A stretch of 37,571 nt of DNA from Hellea sp. (GTDB lineage Bacteria > Pseudomonadota > Alphaproteobacteria > Caulobacterales > Maricaulaceae): the NCBI GenBank assembly GCA_013002305.1, contig JABDKG010000067.1:1-37571 (forward strand), read 5' to 3'. Position numbers and translations under genes: made by a program. The notes under the pieces were generated by a model, which searched no databases, was not told where the DNA came from, and saw only the letters and a list, made by a program, of their open reading frames with translations. How positions within the stretch are numbered: position 1 is the stretch's first letter; each line of letters begins with the position of its first letter. Positions 7,441-15,972 of this stretch are shown here, one piece after another.

Positions 7441-7577
7441 GCCCCCTCCGGCCCTCACTTGAGTTCGGCCCACCTCCTGCGCGGCGTCCGCCCCGCTTCG
7501 CGGTGGAGGGAGATAACTTTACCCCTCCCTCACTTGGGTGGGGGCGGTGTCCGCGAAGCGGACGGAGGGGGTGGGGC
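7441..7577. repeat. GC-rich inverted-repeat element, family 2
   Basis: Directly after the isomerase stop there is an element beginning GCCCCCTCCG and ending CGGAGGGGGTGGGGC, so its ends are inverted copies. Internal pieces (TTCGGCCCACCTCC, and GTCCGC / GCGGAC) can also pair. Related sequences with the same ends lie at 10639-10701 and 10746-10831. The element fills most of the spacer before the M20 gene and would form stable hairpins in RNA, perhaps acting as a transcription brake. Confidence 0.75.
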
Positions 7578-7671
7578 GATAGAGGGAAAACTATAATATT
7601 TTCTCTCGGGCCAAGTGCGCGGGCTTGCCATTAACACAGGCGGGGCTAATATTGCGAAAAAGGGGACTGCT

Positions 7672-9000
7672 ATGAAAACCAGAATCACATCAATCATGTT
7701 AGGCTCGGCCGTAGCTATTTTATGGGCCGGTTCACCTGCCATTGCACACACGCCTGAAAATCTCTCTGAACTCCCGGAGGCAATCGCCGCCGATTACGAT
7801 GATCGGCTTGAGGACCTCTATGAGCACTTCCACGCCAATCCGGAGCTATCCTTTGTCGAGAGCAAAACCGCCGCGCGCATGGCCGAGGAGCTTAGGGCTC
7901 TGGGTTATGACGTGACCGAAGGCGTTGGCGGCACGGGCGTCGTCGCGGTTCTGAAAAATGGTGACGGGCCGACCGTGATGATGCGGGCCGATATGGACGG
8001 GCTTCCGGTTCGGGAAAATACCGGTCTGAAACACGCCTCAAAGGTAATGCAAAAAGACCGAAACGGCGACGAATTTCCGGTCATGCATGCCTGCGGTCAC
8101 GACATTCATATCACTTCAATGGTCAGCTCGGCCAAGATGATGCAGGATCTTAAGGGTGAATGGTCCGGCACGCTGGTGCTGATCGTGCAGCCCGCCGAGG
8201 AAATTATCGCCGGCGCCAAAGCGATGATCGAGGATGGCCTGTTCACGCGTTTCCCCAAACCGGATTATGTCATCGGATTTCACGTCTGGGCCAATCTGGC
8301 ACCCGGCAAAATCGTCATGGAATCCGGAACGGTCATGAGCAGCTCTGACAGTGTCTATATCACTGTGCGCGGTGTTGGCGCCCACGGCGCGTCGCCCCAT
8401 CAGGGTCTTGACCCGATTGCCCTGGGCTCCTCTATTGTCATGAACCTTCAGACGATTGTGACCCGCAATGTCGCCCCGCTCAAGCCGGGCATTATCACGG
8501 TCGGAACGTTCCACGCCGGCACCAAAAACAACATCATTCCGCACGAAGCCAAGCTGGGGCTGACCGTGCGCTCCGATGATCCGGAGACGCGCGAGAAACT
8601 GCTGGCGGGTATCACGCGGGTGACCAACAACACCGCGAAAGCTTTTGGTGTTCCCGATGATCTTATGCCGATTATCGACCATGCGCCCAACCGTACTCCG
8701 CCGACTATCAATGATGCCGGCGTCACCGCAATTGTCCGCGCCGCGCTCGAAGAAGATATGGGTGATCACCTCACCACCGTCCCGCGCGAAGGCATGGGCG
8801 CCGAGGATTTTGCCTATTTGATGGCACCGGAAACCGGCGTACGCGGGGTCTATTTTTCGGTCGGCGGATCGATCGAAGAAGATGGCAGCAAGTCGCCGTC
8901 CCATCATTCGCCGGAGTTTAACGTCCTACCCGAACCGTCCATCACGGCCGGAACAGAAGCGATGGTCCGCGGCGCGATTGCGTTGTTTGACAAGGGCTAG
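7672..9000 (+). CDS. Secreted M20-family amidohydrolase/peptidase
   Basis: The 442-residue product from ATG 7672 starts with a signal peptide (MKTRITSIMLGSAVAILW...AIAH) and is preceded by AAGGGGAC, which decides this start over the ATG at 7615. The metal-binding blocks of the M20D amidohydrolase family are present: MRADMDGLPV, MHACGHDIHI, QPAEEIIAGA, IGFHVW and a C-terminal HHSPEF. Related enzymes remove acyl groups from N-acyl amino acids or peptides (hippuricase-like) using two metal ions; the signal peptide places this one in the periplasm. The exact substrate is unknown. It stands alone between GC-rich repeats and the ABC-F gene. Confidence 0.9.
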   Translation: MKTRITSIMLGSAVAILWAGSPAIAHTPENLSELPEAIAADYDDRLEDLYEHFHANPELSFVESKTAARMAEELRALGYDVTEGVGGTGVVAVLKNGDGPTVMMRADMDGLPVRENTGLKHASKVMQKDRNGDEFPVMHACGHDIHITSMVSSAKMMQDLKGEWSGTLVLIVQPAEEIIAGAKAMIEDGLFTRFPKPDYVIGFHVWANLAPGKIVMESGTVMSSSDSVYITVRGVGAHGASPHQGLDPIALGSSIVMNLQTIVTRNVAPLKPGIITVGTFHAGTKNNIIPHEAKLGLTVRSDDPETREKLLAGITRVTNNTAKAFGVPDDLMPIIDHAPNRTPPTINDAGVTAIVRAALEEDMGDHLTTVPREGMGAEDFAYLMAPETGVRGVYFSVGGSIEEDGSKSPSHHSPEFNVLPEPSITAGTEAMVRGAIALFDKG

Positions 9001-9043
9001 CATTTTTTCTTGCGTTTAGCGGGCGAGCCCTTATAGCGCGCCC

Positions 9044-10627
9044 ATGCTGACTATCACGGATCTTGATTATGCGGTACAGGGCCGCCCGCTATTTCGCGGC
9101 GCGAGCGCTTTTATTGCGGCTGGCTGGAAGGTCGGCCTGATCGGGCGCAACGGCACCGGCAAGTCGACTTTGCTCGGGATCATCCGCGAAGAGGTCGAAA
9201 ATGGCAGCGCCAGCTCGCCGATCAGCCTTAACAAACGCGCCCGCCTAGGATGGGTCGCACAAGAAGTCGCGGCAACCGATGATTCTATCATGGATGTGGT
9301 CCTCGCCGCCGACACAGAGCGCCACGCCCTGATGCAGGAAGTCGAGAGCGCGACTGATCCAGACCGCATTGGCGAGATTTATGAGCGGCTGACCGATATG
9401 GATGCCTGGAACGCCGATACGCGCGCGGCCAAAGTCCTGTCGGGCCTCGGGTTTGATCCGGAAGAATTTGACCGGGCGACCAAAGAATTTTCCGGCGGCT
9501 GGCGCATGCGCGCGGCCATCGCCGGTGTGCTCGTATCAGAGCCCGACGTGCTGCTGCTCGATGAGCCGACCAACTATCTCGATCTCGAAGGCGCGGCCTG
9601 GCTGGAGAGCTATATCCGCAAATATCCGCATACGGTGATCATGGTCAGCCATGACCGGGAGATGCTCAACCGTTCGGTCACCCATACACTGGCGCTGGAA
9701 CATCAACAGCTCACCGTCACGCCGGGCGGCTATGATGACTGGATGACTTTACAGGCGGCTAAACGGGCGCAGCTCACGGCTGCCAAAGTTAAACAGGATG
9801 CCGAGCGGGCGCACTTGCAAGCTTTTGTCGACCGTTTTAAAGCCAAAGCCTCGAAAGCGCGGCAGGCGCAGTCGCGGGTTAAAATGCTCGAGAAGATGCA
9901 GGACATTGCCATCCCGATTGCCGAGCGGACAACGCCGTTTAGTTTTCCGGCGCCCAAGGGCAAAATGGCGCCGCCTATGCTCGAGCTTGATAATGCGGAT
10001 CTGGGTTACGGCGAAGGCGCTAAAATTCTCTCCGGCGTTAATCTGCGCTTTGATCCCGATGACCGGATCGCGATTGTCGGCGCAAACGGGCAGGGCAAGA
10101 CGACCTTGGTTAAATCCATCGCCCAGCGTCTGCCGTTAATGGCCGGGAAGCGCAAAGCCTCGCCGTCGCTTAAGATCGGCTATTTTTCGCAGGACCAGCT
10201 TGACGAGCTGACAGCCGGAGAAACCGTGCTCGATCACATCCGCCAAAAGCTGGATAAAAGCGTTCCGGAAAGCAAGGCGCGCGGCGTCGCGGCGCAAATG
10301 GGTTTTCCCTATGAAAAGGTTGAAACCAATGTCGAGAAACTCTCCGGCGGCGAAAAAGTCCGGCTCTTGCTCGGCCTGATGTCAATCGACAGGCCGCATG
10401 TGTTGATTCTTGATGAGCCGACCTCCCACCTTGATATTGATAGCCGGGAGGCGCTGATTTACGCGCTCAACGATTTTCCCGGCGCCGTGCTTCTGATCAC
10501 GCACGATGTCTACCTCGCTGAAGCCACAGCGGAGCGGCTCTGGCTGGTCAAAGACGGTAAGGCCGTACGCTATGACGGGGATTTGCGAGACTATAAAAAA
10601 CTGGTGATGCAGGCGGATCGGGCGTAG
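9044..10627 (+). CDS. ABC-F family ATPase (ribosome-associated type)
   Basis: This 527-residue protein contains two ATP-binding cassettes and no membrane segments. The first has GRNGTGKST, FSGGWRMR and LLLDEPTNYLDL; the second has GANGQGKTT, LSGGEKVR and LILDEPTSHLDI. A charged linker (QAKRAQLTAAKVKQDAERAH and following) joins them, as in Uup/YheS/EttA-type proteins that act on ribosomes during elongation or stalling. Its last 14 codons and the bases after them are duplicated 262 bp downstream (10846-10888), so the present stop may lie in a copied end. The protein itself looks complete. Which ABC-F subgroup it belongs to cannot be settled here. Confidence 0.92.
   Translation: MLTITDLDYAVQGRPLFRGASAFIAAGWKVGLIGRNGTGKSTLLGIIREEVENGSASSPISLNKRARLGWVAQEVAATDDSIMDVVLAADTERHALMQEVESATDPDRIGEIYERLTDMDAWNADTRAAKVLSGLGFDPEEFDRATKEFSGGWRMRAAIAGVLVSEPDVLLLDEPTNYLDLEGAAWLESYIRKYPHTVIMVSHDREMLNRSVTHTLALEHQQLTVTPGGYDDWMTLQAAKRAQLTAAKVKQDAERAHLQAFVDRFKAKASKARQAQSRVKMLEKMQDIAIPIAERTTPFSFPAPKGKMAPPMLELDNADLGYGEGAKILSGVNLRFDPDDRIAIVGANGQGKTTLVKSIAQRLPLMAGKRKASPSLKIGYFSQDQLDELTAGETVLDHIRQKLDKSVPESKARGVAAQMGFPYEKVETNVEKLSGGEKVRLLLGLMSIDRPHVLILDEPTSHLDIDSREALIYALNDFPGAVLLITHDVYLAEATAERLWLVKDGKAVRYDGDLRDYKKLVMQADRA
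10584..10626 (+). repeat. Direct repeat, left copy (3' end of the ABC-F gene)
   Basis: These 43 bases encode the C-terminus ending DYKKLVMQADRA and recur at 10846-10888 with two mismatches. A weaker likeness continues beyond the repeat on both sides (TTTTCGCA against TTTTGCA). The repeated copies bracket two GC-rich palindromic elements. Confidence 0.9.
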
Positions 10628-10638
10628 AGTTTTCGCAC

Positions 10639-10701
10639 CTTCCCTCCACCGCAAGGCGGGGGAGGTGGGCTTTGCTTTAGCAAAGGTCGGAGGGGGTAGG
10701 G
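10639..10701. repeat. GC-rich inverted-repeat element, family 2 (short copy)
   Basis: The segment runs from TTCCCTCCACCGC through two internal hairpins (CCTCCACCGC against GCGGGGGAGG, and CTTTGC-TTTA-GCAAAG) to GTCGGAGGGGGTAGGGC. Its end matches the end of the element at 7441-7577. It lies inside the 43-bp direct repeats. Confidence 0.65.
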
Positions 10702-10745
10702 CTGGTTCCATTCCAACCAAAAATCTCAATTTACAAACCTAGTAA

Positions 10746-10831
10746 GCCCCCTCCGAACCTCACTAACGTTCGGCCCACCTCCACCGCCTGGGCGGGGGAG
10801 GTGCGCGCGTAGCGGGCGGAGGGGGTGGGGC
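10746..10831. repeat. GC-rich inverted-repeat element, family 2 (full ends)
   Basis: This 86-bp copy has both family ends, GCCCCCTCCG at the left and GGAGGGGGTGGGGC at the right, with TTCGGCCCACCTCC and GGGCGGGGGAGGTG pairing inside. It shares CACT..CGTTCGGCCCACCTCC-like sequence with the element at 7441-7577. Confidence 0.75.
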
Positions 10832-10845
10832 TGCCAACACCGCCC

Positions 10846-10888
10846 TGCGCGACTATAAAAAACTGGTGATGCAGGCAGATCGGGCGTA
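10846..10888 (+). repeat. Direct repeat, right copy (duplicated ABC-F tail)
   Basis: This copy repeats the last codons of the ABC-F gene in an untranslated position and still reads LRDYKKLVMQADRA then TAA. It differs from the left copy at two bases. It supplies the AAGGG ribosome binding site region in front of the next gene at 10900, so it may be the ancestral junction and the left copy the newer one. Confidence 0.9.
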
Positions 10889-10899
10889 AGGGCTTTTGC

Positions 10900-11613
10900 A
10901 TGAGCCGTCTTTTTGAAGAAATCGATTATCAGGAAACGCCGATCGGGCCGATTTCGCTGCGGCGGCGCAAATTATTGCAGCTGGGTGTCGAGGTCTATGA
11001 AATCATCCTCGGTGATGAGCATTTGATGTCGAGTCTTTTTACGGCGTCCGAAATTGCGCTCTCTAAATTGGGCCTTGAGAAAATTGACGGCGACCATCTT
11101 GATATTGTCGTTGGCGGGCTGGGTCTTGGCTATACGGCGTCGGCTGTGCTCGAAGATGATCGTGTGGCATCTTTGCAAGTCGTCGAGCTCTTGCAACCGG
11201 TCGTCGACTGGCACGCGGCCGGTTATCTTCCGCTCGACCCGCCGCTCGGCGCCGATCCGCGCTGCGAAATAATTTGCGATGATTTCTTTGCGCTCGCAGA
11301 GTCGGACACCGGATTTGATGCCAAATCTCCGGGCCGGAAATATGACGGTATCTTTATCGATATTGATCACACACCGGACTGGCTGCTCGATGAACGCAGC
11401 GGTAATTTTTATAGCGAGGCTGGCCTCAATAAACTGGCCGCGCATTTAAAACCGGGCGGCGTCATGGGGCTTTGGTCAGACGCGGTAGAGGACAAAGAAT
11501 TTACAGAGCGGTTGATGGCTGTATTTTCGCAGAGCTGGGCCGAGCCTGTTACTTTTGATAATCCATTGCAAAACAAACCTTTTACGCAAACGGTTTACTT
11601 AGCGCGCGCCTAA
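10900..11613 (+). CDS. Spermidine-synthase-fold methyltransferase-like protein
   Basis: The 237-residue protein has a Rossmann methyltransferase-like core: VVGGLGLGYTASAVL (glycine-rich loop), a following VVELLQPVVDW acidic strand end, CEIICDDFFAL and YDGIFIDIDHTPDWLL. The order matches proteins annotated as spermidine synthase-like, but the glycine motif and active-site region differ from classical SpeE and it is shorter than SpeE, so polyamine synthesis is unproven. An AAGGG ribosome binding site lies 8 bp before the ATG. The last 4 bp overlap the convergent dioxygenase gene. Confidence 0.75.
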   Translation: MSRLFEEIDYQETPIGPISLRRRKLLQLGVEVYEIILGDEHLMSSLFTASEIALSKLGLEKIDGDHLDIVVGGLGLGYTASAVLEDDRVASLQVVELLQPVVDWHAAGYLPLDPPLGADPRCEIICDDFFALAESDTGFDAKSPGRKYDGIFIDIDHTPDWLLDERSGNFYSEAGLNKLAAHLKPGGVMGLWSDAVEDKEFTERLMAVFSQSWAEPVTFDNPLQNKPFTQTVYLARA

Positions 11614-12785
11614 ATACTCAAATCTTTGAGATTATATTCTTTGATTGCGTCCATGACCTCCGGTGTGAATTTATAGTCATCCATCTCGCCGGCAAGCGGC
11701 GCATAATCATAAGGCGTCTCGTCCGGGAAACGCTGTTTGCGCGCATTGATACCGTAGCCGATGACCGCCGAGCGCTCTTTGATATAGTCATCCGTATAGA
11801 CCACGGCCTGCGCATGGATACCCGCGCCTTTGACGTCCTGCACGGAGGAGCGCTTATGGAAACCAAAATTGGCCGAGACGCGGGTCTCGAAGCCCGTATT
11901 GGCAAAACTACCATGGACGATCTGGCGGTTATTGATCACGACGTCGCCGGGGTTTGAGACGATCGGGACGGCATCCGGTAGACGTTCACTGCCAGCCTCA
12001 GCGACCATTTTTTTAATGTCCATCCGGCCGAGCTTATGGGTGCCCGGGACAACCCAAACGCCGTTGACCGCCGTGCTTCCGTATAATTGCCCCATGAAAT
12101 TAAAGCCGTGAATATCCTCGTCAAAATTATCGGCTTCCCAGTGGGTATCGCCGTCCTGATGCCAGGACACGGCGGCGCCGAGGAACGGGTCTTTGATAAA
12201 GAGAACCTCGTTAAACGGCGCGAAATCTTTGCCGTTAATGCTCTCGACCACTTTAAGAAGTTGTGGATGGGCGTAGAGGCGCAGGCAGCTCTCCGAATAT
12301 TGCAAAGAGCCGACCAGTAAAAACGGCGCGGCTTCGGGCGCGTCGTCGCCAGCGTCCGGTTCAAATAATTTGACATGGTGACGACCATTGGCAAGCGGCG
12401 TGCCGCCAAACGGATCGGCCAGCGGTTTTGACCAGAGAAGGTTAAGCCCTTTGTGCCCGAACCCAAGCGCCGGGCCACTACCATCGCGGGCTTCTTTGCC
12501 GCCGGGCTTTGCCGGAAACTGTCCGCGCATCTTATCCATATCGCGGCGCAGATCAGAAAGTTCTTCATCCGACAAAACGTTGGTAAAAACATAAAAACCG
12601 TAATCGGAATAGGCCTGCCGAATGGCGGGGTCGAGCTCTCCGTCTTCGGTGAATTTAATCGGGCCGCGATTGGGCAGCTCCAGCGCGCGCTTCTGGCCGT
12701 CGGTCATATAAGCGCGGACCGCATCGGCATCCTCGCCGTAAAAGGCCGCGCAGGCGTCGATTGATTTTGAAATATCTTGGGTCAT
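11610..12785 (-). CDS. Phytanoyl-CoA dioxygenase (PhyH) family protein
   Basis: This 391-residue protein has the double-stranded beta-helix iron(II)/2-oxoglutarate oxygenase triad: His209 and Asp211 in WHQDGDTHWE and the distal His291 in NRQIVHGSF, followed by an Arg near 303 (ETRVSANFGFH) that would bind 2-oxoglutarate. The segment GVWVVPGTHKLG is typical of PhyH relatives, which hydroxylate lipids or small molecules. The N-terminal 80 residues are extra helical sequence. It ends in a 4-bp overlap with the convergent gene. Upstream (12786-13047) I see no further gene. Confidence 0.87.
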   Translation of the reverse strand: MTQDISKSIDACAAFYGEDADAVRAYMTDGQKRALELPNRGPIKFTEDGELDPAIRQAYSDYGFYVFTNVLSDEELSDLRRDMDKMRGQFPAKPGGKEARDGSGPALGFGHKGLNLLWSKPLADPFGGTPLANGRHHVKLFEPDAGDDAPEAAPFLLVGSLQYSESCLRLYAHPQLLKVVESINGKDFAPFNEVLFIKDPFLGAAVSWHQDGDTHWEADNFDEDIHGFNFMGQLYGSTAVNGVWVVPGTHKLGRMDIKKMVAEAGSERLPDAVPIVSNPGDVVINNRQIVHGSFANTGFETRVSANFGFHKRSSVQDVKGAGIHAQAVVYTDDYIKERSAVIGYGINARKQRFPDETPYDYAPLAGEMDDYKFTPEVMDAIKEYNLKDLSI

Positions 12786-13047
12786 CAGGCAGATCTTTTG
12801 GCGATTATCGCTCGGGGTTTGTCAGTTGAATTGGCGGGCATATTTTATCGAGTTGTCAGGTCCAGTCTACTTGTGACCTTATACATGACTTTATATCTCG
12901 GGTCGATAGAGGCTACGCAAATCAATTCAGCGGCAAAAGGTAATACGCTAAGGGGTTCTGTGTGACATACAGCTCGTCTTGCAATGCGCGCTCAGTCCGC
13001 GGCATGTGCAGCGTTTACACTGACGATGAGTTGAACAAGCTCGGCTG

Positions 13048-13515
13048 TTAAGCCTCTTTGGTTTCTACCAAAGCGTCATTTTCAACAATCCGTTTTAAAT
13101 CTTCGAATATGGACGTCATTAAGGTTAAGCTTTCCGGGGGCAGCGCATCCTTGCAGGAATGATTATAATCATGCATCCAAAGATCGAATTTTTCGAGCAG
13201 GTCGGCGCCGCTTAACGAGCTGACTTTTGCCGCATAATGCAAAGCGTCGGCTTGCAATTGCATCGCCGAGTCAATTTCAGCCAAATCCGAATCCTGGCTG
13301 TGATCACATTGCCCGAGAGATCTCAGGGATGCGTTTGCCTCGTCATATTTTTGGCGGCAATTTTTCAGAAACCGGCTATTCGCCGTTCCCGGATTTGCCT
13401 CGGACCAATTGTCCTTATCTGCAATAGTTCCAGCCGTCTGCGGCATGTGAAAATTTCCCAATTGTTTTCCAGATACATACAAATCCAAATTTTCGCGCGA
13501 AATACCAGCTTTCAC
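13048..13515 (-). CDS. Hypothetical protein, helical, 155 residues
   Basis: I do not recognise this family. The frame begins at a GTG (13515) without a clear ribosome binding site; an internal ATG at MPQTAGTIADKDNW is an alternative start. The product is hydrophilic and mostly helical, with repeated acidic and amide residues, four cysteines and no signal peptide or membrane segment visible. It lies 52 bp downstream of the large TPR regulator-like gene on the same strand, shares its AT-richer composition, and may be in the same transcript. Confidence 0.6.
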   Translation of the reverse strand: MKAGISRENLDLYVSGKQLGNFHMPQTAGTIADKDNWSEANPGTANSRFLKNCRQKYDEANASLRSLGQCDHSQDSDLAEIDSAMQLQADALHYAAKVSSLSGADLLEKFDLWMHDYNHSCKDALPPESLTLMTSIFEDLKRIVENDALVETKEA

Positions 13516-13567
13516 AGGTGAGTCACAGGTTACGTCTGGGTAAATAAAAGGTAAATATTCCGAGTTC

Positions 13568-15109
13568 TTAACTGGTCAATCCCGCCTTTTCGAGCCCCTC
13601 GCGGACCAAGCTAAGGACATTTAACGGGACGTGCCAACGTTCGATTGCCGCGTCGAAAGCGGCAAGCGCATTTTGCGGTAAAAACTTTTGCGCCGTCCGT
13701 ATGTCGTGGCCTTCTATTTTTTCATTAAGGTGGCCAGCTATGCAGGCGGCCAGGAAAAAGTCACCGATAGTTTGATATCCTTTAAGCTCATCTTTAAAAA
13801 ACCTTGCGTCTTCGAAATTTCGGGTTCTTATCGCCTCGAGCGCGGAAATATGATGATACCAGTTGGGCGGGTCGACACTTTGCTCAAGCGCAACATTCAC
13901 ATGGGTCAGCCCTTCGGAAAATTCGCCGGCAAACCAAAGATGGCGACCATAATCCGCGCGATTATCGGTACTATAGGGATTGAGCTCGATTGCCCGCATG
14001 CCAAATGTTCTGAATTGCCGGAATTCTTTACAATAGAAATGCGCGAGTGCAAGACATCGATGGGCAAAGGAATTATGAGGGTCTAAGGAGGTTGCGTGGC
14101 GGGCGGCTCGGACGGCCGTCGATAATGGATTTTCTAACTTATCTTCATTAAATCCAAACCTGTAGCCATCCAAATTTAGTAGCGACCAAAGCGACCATAT
14201 CTGGGCGTTCGCTATGTCAGAATTTACGAGTTTTTTTATGTCGCTGATTAACTGGCTGTGAAGTTCAAGGTCATGATTGCGCATATAGGCATAGGAGTTC
14301 ATTGATAGGTTCGATGCCGACGACCCTTTGCTGATTATGCGATTTGCAACGAACCCATATGTGTCGGCAACGGCGACCGATATTTTCACGGCGAGTTTCT
14401 CGATCGCGTCAAACCCTATAAGTTCTTCAGCAGATAGATCATATTGGTCTGACCAGACAATATAAGCGTTTTGCAAAGATTCCAGCTCGGCGCTGACCCG
14501 GAACCTATTTCCGGATTGCCTGACAGAGCCACTTAATATGTAGATTATCTGTTTGTCAGAATTCCCGCTATCGGCCCGGGACAATTGAACCCGGCTAAAT
14601 TTACTCAACACCGTTAAGAGGTCAGATTCTAGGCCCTCCGCAATCGTGCGAACGTCACGGGACTCGCCTATGGCTTTGAAAGACGATAGCCGAATGATCG
14701 GCATAAATGTTGTCAGGTCGCTCCTTAAATCCCGGTTCCGGTCGCCGGATCTTTTATATATTTTCAGGACGTAACTTCTATTGGGAATTTCCATTTTAAA
14801 ATCACAGTCGGATTTCGCGTAATAATGGGCGAGCCGTTTTCTGAGCTTACCCATCTGAACCCTGACAATTGTGTTTTTCTGCGCGTCAAAGGTTTCGTCT
14901 TTATCGAAGACATCCAGAGCTATCGAGTAAGCTTTGAGTTTGGACGCGCGGCCGGCCAATAATTCCGCCCATAGGTAATCAAGCAGCCGGCAAAGTTTCC
15001 TTGATCGATTAAAAAGCTCGTCTTGCTTCAATAGTTCAACATGGGTATCAATTTCTGATGCGCATGAAGAAAAATCTGTGATTTCCGCTCCGACCCAATG
15101 GTCGCTCAT
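13568..15109 (-). CDS. Regulator-like protein with N-terminal helical domain, TolB/FlgO-like domain and TPRs
   Basis: The 513-residue protein begins with a conserved block (FNRSRKLCRLLDYLWAELL, then LKAYSIALDVFDKDETFDAQ and TIVRVQMGKLRKRLAHYY) that is found in front of adenylate-cyclase-like and TPR proteins and may bind DNA or partners. Residues about 130-250 (IRLSSFKAIGESRDVRTIAEGLESDLLTVL...IYILSGSVRQ) resemble the TolB-N/FlgO-like domain, and the C-terminal half has helical repeats such as ARHATSLDPHNSFAHRCLALAHF that look like TPRs. There is no membrane segment or cyclase domain. GAGGAATTGGG precedes the ATG. Function is unknown; a signalling or regulatory role is inferred. Confidence 0.75.
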   Translation of the reverse strand: MSDHWVGAEITDFSSCASEIDTHVELLKQDELFNRSRKLCRLLDYLWAELLAGRASKLKAYSIALDVFDKDETFDAQKNTIVRVQMGKLRKRLAHYYAKSDCDFKMEIPNRSYVLKIYKRSGDRNRDLRSDLTTFMPIIRLSSFKAIGESRDVRTIAEGLESDLLTVLSKFSRVQLSRADSGNSDKQIIYILSGSVRQSGNRFRVSAELESLQNAYIVWSDQYDLSAEELIGFDAIEKLAVKISVAVADTYGFVANRIISKGSSASNLSMNSYAYMRNHDLELHSQLISDIKKLVNSDIANAQIWSLWSLLNLDGYRFGFNEDKLENPLSTAVRAARHATSLDPHNSFAHRCLALAHFYCKEFRQFRTFGMRAIELNPYSTDNRADYGRHLWFAGEFSEGLTHVNVALEQSVDPPNWYHHISALEAIRTRNFEDARFFKDELKGYQTIGDFFLAACIAGHLNEKIEGHDIRTAQKFLPQNALAAFDAAIERWHVPLNVLSLVREGLEKAGLTS

Positions 15110-15422
15110 CCCAATTCCTCACCTTGTAGTTGCTAGATAAGGCGCGCCGCTAAATCATTCAACACCAATAGTTTTAAACATAAAGCCGGGTCACGCAACT
15201 CAATTATTCAACCCTATGATTTATAGAGAAGAAATATACGTTGTAACTGAAGCTTCAAAGACAATACAATTTTTCCTAAAGAGAAATTTTTGAAACCGTC
15301 CTTGAGCCGGGCGGGTCGATCTCAACGCCATAGCTGTTTCGAATGGCTCACCTCGGTTTGACGCTTTTCATTTCGCTATGAGTGCGTGTAATGTCAAAGA
15401 AAATTATGAAATGGGGAAGACT
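15110..15422. other. AT-rich divergent intergenic region without a gene
   Basis: These 313 bases separate the minus-strand TPR regulator from the plus-strand SRPBCC gene. They are AT-rich with several T/A tracts (for example 15268-15293), and presumably hold both promoters. I find no convincing -35/-10 pair, tRNA, or long inverted repeat, and no open frame with coding character; the ATG at 15378 starts a short in-frame extension of the next gene that I consider untranslated. Confidence 0.5.
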
Positions 15423-15920
15423 ATGGAAGTTCAAGGCGAGACGCTGATCAATTTACCGATGAGTAAATGCTGGGACAAGCTCAAGGATTATTCGGCGCCG
15501 CATAATTATGTGCCGGATGTGCTCGACACGAAAATCATTGGCGACCAGCGCGAAGGTGTTGGCGCGCTGCGCAAAGTCTACATGCCAAACGCCCCGGACG
15601 GGCTCGACGAAACGGTGATAGAATGGAATGAAGGCAGCGGCTTTACCATCCGCATGCATAAGGGTGAGAAACGGGCCATCCCGATCTTTGATGAAATCCG
15701 GTTTCAATATCTGATCGAAGATGCCGGTAATGACCAAACCTGGTTTCGCCCGACCATGACCTTTATTCCGCGCTTTGGCCTGAAAATTCTATCCAATCTA
15801 TTAATCAAAAAACAGATGGTCAAAACGCTCGCGGTGATCGGCCAGTCAATGAAAGAGTTTTATGAGACCGGACAGCCGACCTCTCCTGAACGTATCAAAG
15901 AAATCAAAGCTTCGGTTTAA
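15423..15920 (+). CDS. SRPBCC (START-like) family protein
   Basis: The 165-residue product starts at ATG 15423, which follows GGGGAAG; the ATGs at 15378 and 15411 lack such a site. Residues MEVQGETLINLPMSKCWDKLKDYSAPHNYVP and VGALRKVYMP... match the helix-grip fold of polyketide-cyclase/START-like proteins that hold a hydrophobic ligand in a central cavity. It is 52 bp upstream of oxyR on the same strand. No catalytic residues can be assigned, and its ligand is unknown. Confidence 0.8.
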   Translation: MEVQGETLINLPMSKCWDKLKDYSAPHNYVPDVLDTKIIGDQREGVGALRKVYMPNAPDGLDETVIEWNEGSGFTIRMHKGEKRAIPIFDEIRFQYLIEDAGNDQTWFRPTMTFIPRFGLKILSNLLIKKQMVKTLAVIGQSMKEFYETGQPTSPERIKEIKASV

Positions 15921-15972
15921 TCTTTGAAATAAGCCGAATTGATTGATATATTTTTTATGATAGGTTCCGGTT

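Noticed and set aside
8116-8907. 263-codon minus-strand frame inside the M20 gene
   Set aside because: High-GC antisense frame with His/Asp/Arg-rich noise; the plus-strand gene has signal peptide and metal motifs.
12777-12965. Small membrane-like frame upstream of the PhyH gene
   Set aside because: It starts inside the promoter area of the PhyH gene, lacks a ribosome site and shows no family likeness.
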